Source: RGIG1752 sp045650425
Lineage (GTDB): Bacteria > Bacillota_I > Bacilli_A > RF39 > UBA660
Direction: 5' to 3'
Assembly: GCA_045650425.1 (NCBI GenBank)
Contig: JAZRRD010000129.1
Coordinates: 1 to 28,332 of the forward strand
DNA length: 28,332 bases
Shown here: positions 23,024 to 28,332 of the stretch, one piece after another
Layout: each line of letters starts with the position of its first letter
How positions within the stretch are numbered: position 1 is the stretch's first letter
The notes under the pieces: generated by a model
Databases searched by the model: none
What the model was told of the DNA's origin: nothing
Seen by the model: only the letters and a program-made list of their open reading frames with translations
Made by a program: the position numbers and the translations under genes

Positions 23024-23081
23024 AAAATTCATTCCATTCAATAGTATTCTAACACATAAATTCAAATCAAAAAAGAACTAA

Positions 23082-25079
23082 TTATCTTCTTCCGTACATT
23101 GCATCTTGTTGTATATTATTTAAATAATTATTTTTAAGAACATTATTTGAGTTACCTAATGTTATAGTATCAAACATATTTATTCTATCTATATTTGTTT
23201 TTTTAGAATAATTACGAGTTAAGACAAGGGTTATTCCAATTCCTAAATTTCTGGCGCTTTCTATATCATTTTCTGTTATCTCATCATAACAATACAATGA
23301 AACTATTTTAGGCACTGGAATTCTTTCATCTATCTCTAAAGGCCTTGCTAAACTTGCTTGTCTAATTAAAATTTCATTATAATAGTCACTATTATTTATT
23401 AAAGATGATGGTGTTAGTATTTCATTAAATCTATCAGTAAAATTATTATCATACTTACTCGGTCTTGAAGTAAATGAATCTACTGAAAAGGTATGAATAA
23501 TTTGTTCTGGACTCATTCCATCATATAAAATATTGTAATAATCTCTTGGATTATTATAAGTCTCTAATTTATCTGAACCATCTAACGAGAAAGAACCATA
23601 TGGGGAATTATTTATTACAAAATGAGTTTTTAATACTTGGCTTTTGCTAACTCCAAAACTTTTTACTAAAGCAGAAAAAGGTTCGCCTTCTAACACATAA
23701 ACATCTACGCCATATCCTTTTGATAATTCTTCATTTTTATATTTTTTCACCCTTTCTGCATTTAAAATAGAATCATTAATCATTTGATAGCTCATATTTT
23801 TCGCGTTTCTAACATCATCATAAAATTTTTCTTTAAAATCATAAGACTTCATTTTTTCATGTAATTTTATTTTCTCTAAATAAGAAAGTTTGTCTAAATG
23901 CAAAATTGCATTATAAAGCTTATAGTCTTCTTCATTTAAAGAAAGCCCTCCACTTTCATAAAACTTAAATAATATTTCAATATCTTTTAGAACATTAAAA
24001 TAAACGTCTTCAAAATGATAATCAATAATCATGTTAGTTAATTCTAAATTACTTAACTTTTGAAAAAAACTTAAAAGTGATTCAGGATTAATATTATTAA
24101 TTTCACTAATTAACAAATCTAATGTATATAAATATTCAGAATCTAATTTATTTGGAATTACATTTACCAAACTATTATAAACAAAGCCTAAATTAACAGT
24201 TGAAGTATTTAACAAATTTTTTAAACTTAAATAAAGCTCATTAAAAATAGATAACATCTGATTTTCTTCATCATAACTATCTATCATTATTTCATAAAAA
24301 GATTTTCTTTTTTGTTCTATTAAATCTACATCATTTGCTTTTTCTAAATTAATCATTAATATTCTAAAAGCCTTTACATCTAACATTGTTGTAAAACTTT
24401 TCATAAATTTTTTATCTTCGATTATATCTGATGGCAAAAATATCTCTTGTTTAAATAAAGCGTCCAATCTAGTTAAATTAAAATCATTTAGATGTTTTCC
24501 AACTGAATTATTTTTCATAAGAATATCTGAAGCTTTTGGATTCATATTTATTACTAAATCCCAAAATATTTCATCAGGTAAATTTAGAGTTTCTACAATT
24601 TTTATTTGAGCTTGTTTATTAACTAAACAAATTATTTCAGTTAACAATTTAATATCAGTTTTCATATCAATTAAGTGTTCTACAAAGTTATAAGCAGCCT
24701 CACTAGTTATTTCGGAATATAAATAACTTAATGATTGGTGATGATTTAAAACTAAAGCTATAAACTCGCTATTTTTAAATAAGTCAGTAAGATATTCTTG
24801 ACCAGATGTAATAATTCCATTTAATTTATCAACAACTTCCGTTGTATTAGCTAAAATATTAAGCCCATTCCCCTCTAATAATGAGGGGATAATATAATCG
24901 TTTTGTTCTTGAGCTAACCATATAAAATTATAACGTTTTGGATTATCAATAAGCTTATGCTTAATTTCATCATTAGCAAGTATTTTTTTACAGGCTGCTT
25001 CCATAACTTGCAATAAATATGATTTTAACAAATCATAGTCGAATTCTAATAACTCTTCGATGCTTCTTTCAAAAATCAT
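23082..25079 (-). CDS. Large unknown protein, first gene of four-gene operon
   Basis: 665 residues, ATG 25079 with GGAGG about six bases upstream. No signal peptide or membrane segment. Residues about 1-430 look all-helical, with repeated leucine-rich amphipathic helices that could form a solenoid (ELLEFDYDLLKSYLLQVMEA, LDLLISEINNINPESLLSFF). A C-terminal domain begins near 460 with mixed motifs: YGVDVYVLEGEPFSALVKSF, NNSPYGSFSLDGSDKLETYN, MSPEQIIHTFSVDSF, LINNSDYYNEILIRQ and VSLYCYDEITENDIESARNL. The Y-N-E-I-(L/I)-I and IVSLYCYDEI-T-E-x-D pattern recalls an uncharacterised domain in large proteins of gut Bacillota; I cannot name it. It leads the operon, so it may be the core or scaffold of the system. 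Confidence 0.72.
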   Translation of the reverse strand: MIFERSIEELLEFDYDLLKSYLLQVMEAACKKILANDEIKHKLIDNPKRYNFIWLAQEQNDYIIPSLLEGNGLNILANTTEVVDKLNGIITSGQEYLTDLFKNSEFIALVLNHHQSLSYLYSEITSEAAYNFVEHLIDMKTDIKLLTEIICLVNKQAQIKIVETLNLPDEIFWDLVINMNPKASDILMKNNSVGKHLNDFNLTRLDALFKQEIFLPSDIIEDKKFMKSFTTMLDVKAFRILMINLEKANDVDLIEQKRKSFYEIMIDSYDEENQMLSIFNELYLSLKNLLNTSTVNLGFVYNSLVNVIPNKLDSEYLYTLDLLISEINNINPESLLSFFQKLSNLELTNMIIDYHFEDVYFNVLKDIEILFKFYESGGLSLNEEDYKLYNAILHLDKLSYLEKIKLHEKMKSYDFKEKFYDDVRNAKNMSYQMINDSILNAERVKKYKNEELSKGYGVDVYVLEGEPFSALVKSFGVSKSQVLKTHFVINNSPYGSFSLDGSDKLETYNNPRDYYNILYDGMSPEQIIHTFSVDSFTSRPSKYDNNFTDRFNEILTPSSLINNSDYYNEILIRQASLARPLEIDERIPVPKIVSLYCYDEITENDIESARNLGIGITLVLTRNYSKKTNIDRINMFDTITLGNSNNVLKNNYLNNIQQDAMYGRR

Positions 25080-25108
25080 AAGCTTCCTCCATTATTACTT
25101 TCTTTTAT

Positions 25109-25114
25109 ATTATA
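25109..25114 (-). promoter_or_regulatory. -10 box for the four-gene operon
   Basis: A perfect minus-strand TATAAT lies about 29 bases before the start codon at 25079, in the divergent intergenic region. No convincing -35 was found. Confidence 0.45.
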
Positions 25115-25149
25115 GCATATATAAATACCATAAATATATAAATATTACA

Positions 25150-25155
25150 TATAAT
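25150..25155 (+). promoter_or_regulatory. -10 box for the methyltransferase-like gene
   Basis: A perfect TATAAT six bases before AAGGTGA (25161-25167), the ribosome site of ATG 25172, so the message would start at the ribosome site itself. The -35 region is weak. Confidence 0.5.
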
Positions 25156-25171
25156 ATGTAAAGGTGATAAG

Positions 25172-25867
25172 ATGATTATAAAAACTAATTTTTCTAACGA
25201 AGAACTAAATAAATTACATAATTTTAAATATAAATATTATGATTTATACCCTATCCATCTCCAAAAAGAGATAAATAATAATTTATTATTAGGATTTACT
25301 AACAATGAAGACACTATAAATCAAATATATTGTTACCTGGATTTAGTGGAAGATGATATTAATCCATATTTAGGGTTTCAAAAATTCTTAGATAAAACTT
25401 TTAATCTAAAGCATAAAAAAAATATTTTAGAAGTAGGCAGCGGCTCAATTCCAGTTTTAGCTCACTCAATCGAAAAGAAATATAAAACTAAAGTAGATAT
25501 TCAAGACCCAATTACTTTAATTGCTAATTATACCAAAGGAACAATTTTTAAAGAAAATTTTACTGAAAACACTGATATATCAAATTACAAGTTAATTATT
25601 GGATATAATCCTTGTGAAGCTTCCGAAGCAATTATAAGAAATGCTATAAAAAATAAAAAAGACTTTTCAATAGCTTTATGTAGTTGTTGTCATCTTCCTA
25701 AATATTATAAAGAACAAAATCCAGAAATTTGGCATCAATATCTTTTAGATATTGCCAAAAGTTTAGGTAAAGATAATTATAAAATTAAAATTTCTTATTT
25801 TCCCGAAAGTTATCACTTAAATAATCCAATTATTACAGGTATATACAAAAAATCTACGCATTCGTAG
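25172..25867 (+). CDS. Putative class I SAM-dependent methyltransferase
   Basis: 231 residues, ATG 25172 with AAGGTGAT upstream. A central Rossmann-like block reads NILEVGSGSIPVLAHSI (E87, G89, G91; motif I), TKVDIQDPITLIA (an acidic second strand, D109/D112) and YKLIIGYNPCEASEA (N146-P147, a motif IV position). A later strand SIALCSCCHLP carries three cysteines. Class I methyltransferases transfer methyl from S-adenosylmethionine; the substrate is not evident, and NPC rather than NPPY gives no clear base or amino-acid specificity. The last residues (KKSTHS) are encoded in the terminator palindrome shared with the convergent peptidase gene, and the coding regions overlap by 14 bases. Divergent from the four-gene operon. 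Confidence 0.66.
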   Translation: MIIKTNFSNEELNKLHNFKYKYYDLYPIHLQKEINNNLLLGFTNNEDTINQIYCYLDLVEDDINPYLGFQKFLDKTFNLKHKKNILEVGSGSIPVLAHSIEKKYKTKVDIQDPITLIANYTKGTIFKENFTENTDISNYKLIIGYNPCEASEAIIRNAIKNKKDFSIALCSCCHLPKYYKEQNPEIWHQYLLDIAKSLGKDNYKIKISYFPESYHLNNPIITGIYKKSTHS

Positions 25868-25873
25868 ATTTTT
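25848..25873. terminator. Palindromic terminator encoding both convergent C-termini
   Basis: AAAAATCTACG (25848-25858) pairs perfectly with CGTAGATTTTT (25863-25873) around the loop CATT. Each arm gives TAG on one strand: 25865-25867 on plus and 25856-25854 on minus, the two stop codons. Confidence 0.93.
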
Positions 25874-27053
25874 CTGAAAGATATTTTTTATTTATTATAC
25901 AAGTCAAGACTTTATTTTCCAAAAAAGAGCTAGACATGATTAAATGCCCTTTATATTTTCCATGATATCCAAAACTATTATCAACTTTAAATTGTTTAAT
26001 TTCATCATTTTCTAATAAAGCGCCAGTTATAGCCATTGCATGATCATAATTTATCATATTTAAAATAAGCTGTTTATTTTTGTCTAATATGAAGTTATCT
26101 TCTTCATATTTATATAATTTATCATCTAAAATGTTTATTTCATAATCTAATGTCGTAGATTCTTCAGAAGAAAACCATACAGCAACACCTTCTTTTAATT
26201 GAGATATGATAACTTTTTTTAGTTTATCTTCATTAATTTTTAAAACATTTTCATTATTGTGTAAATAAACATTTGGAATATATCCATTACTTTCAAAGAA
26301 GAATTTTTTATTAAAAGTTGTTACAGTTACAAATTCACTTAAATCTGTACTAAGAATTCTACTTTTAAATTCTTGAGGTGTATATTTCTTATTTTCAAAT
26401 ATTAACTCTACTGGAGGGTTACCTAAAAATTTAGATAACAATACATATGATTTACTAATTAGCTCTTTTTTTAAAGATTTCTTTTCCTCTTTAGTTTTGC
26501 CAAGCAAAGATATTGCATTTGTTTTTACGTTTGCCCTTAGAAGTTCAATTAATTCCCAAGCATTATAATTAGAACTAGCTTCTTCCATTACTTCTGTTGG
26601 TACAAGCCCATATTTATTAACAATCTCTCTACAAAAGTGAAATGTTCCATAAATGCCAATATATTTATCTACTTTTTCATTAATAAATTCTAAAGTTAAA
26701 TTATCTTCATTAATCAAGCAATTATATAAAGTGTTAACCTTTTCTAATTTATCATAAAACTCAATATAATTCGCAGACAAATCTATATTTCTATCTGCTT
26801 CATTCATTAAACTTTTTAACACTCTTAAAAATGCATAAATATTACATTGATAACTATTTTGTTGATTATACATTTTTACTTCAGGAATTTCTACATTAAA
26901 TTTATATTTAAAACTTGCTAATCGCTCTTTATCTATTATCGCAGATTTAATTCCATCTTTCTTTATATGATTTTCTATTTCTAGATTTTTTTTAGAAGAT
27001 ACATAAGTTTCATGAAATTCCCTAACTTTTTCTAATTCTAAATCTTGCTTCAT
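25854..27053 (-). CDS. pepC: PepC-type cysteine aminopeptidase (C1B, bleomycin hydrolase family)
   Basis: 399 residues, ATG 27053 with AGGTGA (27063-27058) four bases upstream. The papain-like residues of the PepC family align: oxyanion Q64 and nucleophile C70 in MYNQQNSYQCNIYAFLRVLK, H338 in NYDHAMAITGA and N359 in VDNSFGYHGKYKGHL. PepC enzymes are cytoplasmic hexamers that strip N-terminal residues from peptides. Differences from the usual sequence are clear: the SGRCW around the nucleophile is SYQCN, and ENSWG is DNSFG. At 399 residues it is some 40-50 shorter than typical. Activity is therefore likely but specificity may differ. The C-terminus (EKSTNA) is encoded in the shared terminator; in family members the C-terminal residue lies near the active site, so this may matter. 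Divergent from the MFS gene. Confidence 0.88.
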   Translation of the reverse strand: MKQDLELEKVREFHETYVSSKKNLEIENHIKKDGIKSAIIDKERLASFKYKFNVEIPEVKMYNQQNSYQCNIYAFLRVLKSLMNEADRNIDLSANYIEFYDKLEKVNTLYNCLINEDNLTLEFINEKVDKYIGIYGTFHFCREIVNKYGLVPTEVMEEASSNYNAWELIELLRANVKTNAISLLGKTKEEKKSLKKELISKSYVLLSKFLGNPPVELIFENKKYTPQEFKSRILSTDLSEFVTVTTFNKKFFFESNGYIPNVYLHNNENVLKINEDKLKKVIISQLKEGVAVWFSSEESTTLDYEINILDDKLYKYEEDNFILDKNKQLILNMINYDHAMAITGALLENDEIKQFKVDNSFGYHGKYKGHLIMSSSFLENKVLTCIINKKYLSEKSTNA

Positions 27054-27066
27054 TTTATCACCTAAA

Positions 27067-27080
27067 TATATTATAATATA
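27067..27080. promoter_or_regulatory. Palindrome carrying opposed -10 boxes
   Basis: TATATTATAATATA is a perfect 14-base palindrome. It contains TATAAT on the plus strand (27072-27077) toward the transporter gene and on the minus strand (27075-27070) toward the peptidase gene, whose ribosome site begins seven bases beyond. Confidence 0.5.
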
Positions 27081-27120
27081 AATAACTTGTTAACAAAACA
27101 TCTTTTTGCGGAGGTACAAA

Positions 27121-28290
27121 ATGAAAAAATTAAAATTAAATAAAACCATTATCGGTATTTTAGGAACTAATTTAATAAATGATATCTTATATATGTTTTT
27201 AAATACATTTATGGTAGCTTATTTTATAAACTTATCGAATCACAATTATAAAATAATATCTCTTTATTATATATTATCTTATATAGCCATAACGATTACC
27301 TTTACATGGCTATCAAAACATTTTAAAAATAAAGATAAAAGTAGAATTTTAAAAATCGGAATAATGTTGCAATGTCTTTATATTTTAGAAATAGCTTTAT
27401 TAAAAGAAAAAATAATAACTTACTATCTTATCCTAGGCCTATTTTATGGAATAGTTCAAGGAATATTTTGGGCAGCATTGCACCCTTTGATAAATGATTA
27501 TGTAAAAAAAAGTAATACTAATTATATTTCCTTCAAAGCTATTTTAGGAAACGGATTGAAAATATTTTTTCCAGTTATATTTGGAGTATCTATTGAATTA
27601 ACTTCATTTTCTTACATAGCTAAAATAATAATAATTATCTCAATCATTCAAATATTATTTTCATTTTTAATTAAAGATAAAAACAAAGAAATCGCTTTAC
27701 CTTATAATTTTAAAACTTTTTTAGATAAAATTAAATCTAATGATAAAATTAAAATTTTTTATCAAACTTATGCTTTAAGTGGTATCGTAAGATACTTATT
27801 AGAAACAATTATAACAATTCTAATTATTATGACATTTAAGACTTCTTTAAGCCTTGGTATATTAACTACCGCATTTAATGTATTATCTATTATATCAATT
27901 TCAATTTTTCAAAGAAAACTTGCAACCAACCCTAAAATATTAAAATTGGCCACTTTTATAACTGTTTTTAGTTTAATATTTCTTTTAATAGACATAAATA
28001 AATTTACAATTTTAATATATAATGCTTGTAAGAGTTTTTTTCTAGTTCTATTACTGAATAATTCTGAAACAAAAAGATACTCTATTATAAATTACAACAA
28101 AGAACTTGTTAATAAGTTTTTAATAGAACATCAAGTTATGTGCGAATATGCTTTAAATCTAATCAGAATTATTGGTTATGGAGTTTTATTTATTGCCAGT
28201 TTTATTAATAGCATAATTATCTTCAAGATATTATTATTATTAATTTCATTAATTATTATACAATACTATAATTTAATGAAAAAAATATAA
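27121..28290 (+). CDS. MFS-like membrane transporter
   Basis: 389 residues from ATG 27121, with GGAGG (27110-27114) six bases upstream. About 10-12 hydrophobic helices span the whole length, with a central basic loop (about 185-215) separating two halves, as in major facilitator transporters. A short positively charged loop after the second helix (SKHFKNKDKSRILKIG) is at the position of the MFS motif-A loop, though the exact motif is not clear, and the LGLFYGIVQGIFWAALHPLI segment is typical of MFS helix 4-5. Substrate unknown. It is divergent from a PepC-like peptidase through a shared palindromic promoter, which raises the possibility of peptide- or amino-acid-linked transport, an inference only. 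A terminator follows. Confidence 0.78.
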   Translation: MKKLKLNKTIIGILGTNLINDILYMFLNTFMVAYFINLSNHNYKIISLYYILSYIAITITFTWLSKHFKNKDKSRILKIGIMLQCLYILEIALLKEKIITYYLILGLFYGIVQGIFWAALHPLINDYVKKSNTNYISFKAILGNGLKIFFPVIFGVSIELTSFSYIAKIIIIISIIQILFSFLIKDKNKEIALPYNFKTFLDKIKSNDKIKIFYQTYALSGIVRYLLETIITILIIMTFKTSLSLGILTTAFNVLSIISISIFQRKLATNPKILKLATFITVFSLIFLLIDINKFTILIYNACKSFFLVLLLNNSETKRYSIINYNKELVNKFLIEHQVMCEYALNLIRIIGYGVLFIASFINSIIIFKILLLLISLIIIQYYNLMKKI

Positions 28291-28318
28291 GTCATCTTTT
28301 GATGGCTTATTATTTTTG
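28289..28318 (+). terminator. Terminator of the MFS-like gene
   Basis: AAGTCATC (28289-28296) pairs with GATGGCTT (28301-28308), eight base pairs with one T-G wobble and a TTTT loop, followed by a T-rich tail. It also covers the stop codon's last bases. Confidence 0.85.
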
Positions 28319-28332
28319 TAAAGTTTGATAAT

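Noticed and set aside
20593..28290. RiPP or graspetide cluster (ATP-grasp, methyltransferase, peptidase, transporter)
   Set aside because: No precursor-like small gene was found, the genes lie on both strands in separate transcription units, and the methyltransferase and ATP-grasp assignments are only general.

Overview
The window reads as chromosome from a very AT-rich, spore-forming low-GC Gram-positive bacterium (Bacillota). Four genes point to endospore formation: yunB (cut by the left edge) and the dacB-spmA-spmB set, followed by rluB in the same order as in Bacillus subtilis. Strong AGGAGG-type ribosome sites, TTG/GTG/ATG starts, short intergenic gaps and heavy Lys/Asn/Ile use fit an uncultured gut-type Bacilli or Mollicutes-related lineage; that placement is inference. 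TGA acts as a stop: dacB/spmA and spmA/spmB overlap as ATGA, so the standard bacterial code applies. No phage, transposase, CRISPR array or rRNA was seen, and no stretch over 300 bases lacks a gene.

Left part (1-7.6 kb): yunB; a tail-anchored acidic protein; a one-cluster ferredoxin with a cysteine-rich tail; the dacB-spmA-spmB-rluB operon (read leftward); a DUF6512-like membrane protein; an unknown soluble protein; and a single-pass protein with a probable Ig-like extracellular part.

Envelope operon (7.6-12.5 kb, leftward): a processive GT2 glycosyltransferase, a 64-residue membrane peptide, a lipoteichoic-acid-synthase-like enzyme, a membrane-anchored protein of unknown role and a membrane protein with a lysine-rich tail. 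It has a good promoter (TTCACA-17-TATAAT) and ends in a hairpin terminator. The likely theme is building a cell-surface glycerophosphate or glycolipid polymer.

Middle (12.5-18.6 kb): tRNA-Gly(GCC), a GNAT-like protein, an unknown protein, a metallophosphoesterase, a cysteine-cluster (YkgJ-like) protein, an M18 aminopeptidase, and a two-gene unit with a putative leucine-rich lipoprotein.

Right part (18.6-28.3 kb): an HD-domain phosphohydrolase, two small unknown genes, then a leftward four-gene operon (665-residue unknown protein, 2H-phosphoesterase-like protein, 249-residue unknown protein, ATP-grasp-like protein). It is followed by a putative methyltransferase, a PepC-type cysteine aminopeptidase and an MFS-like transporter. 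The four-gene operon is the best candidate for an undescribed system, but no function can be read from it directly.

Two architectural habits recur. Terminator hairpins often overlap stop codons, so in convergent pairs one palindrome encodes the C-termini of both proteins. In several genes the -10 box lies only 6-7 bases before the ribosome site, which predicts mRNA leaders that begin at the Shine-Dalgarno sequence.
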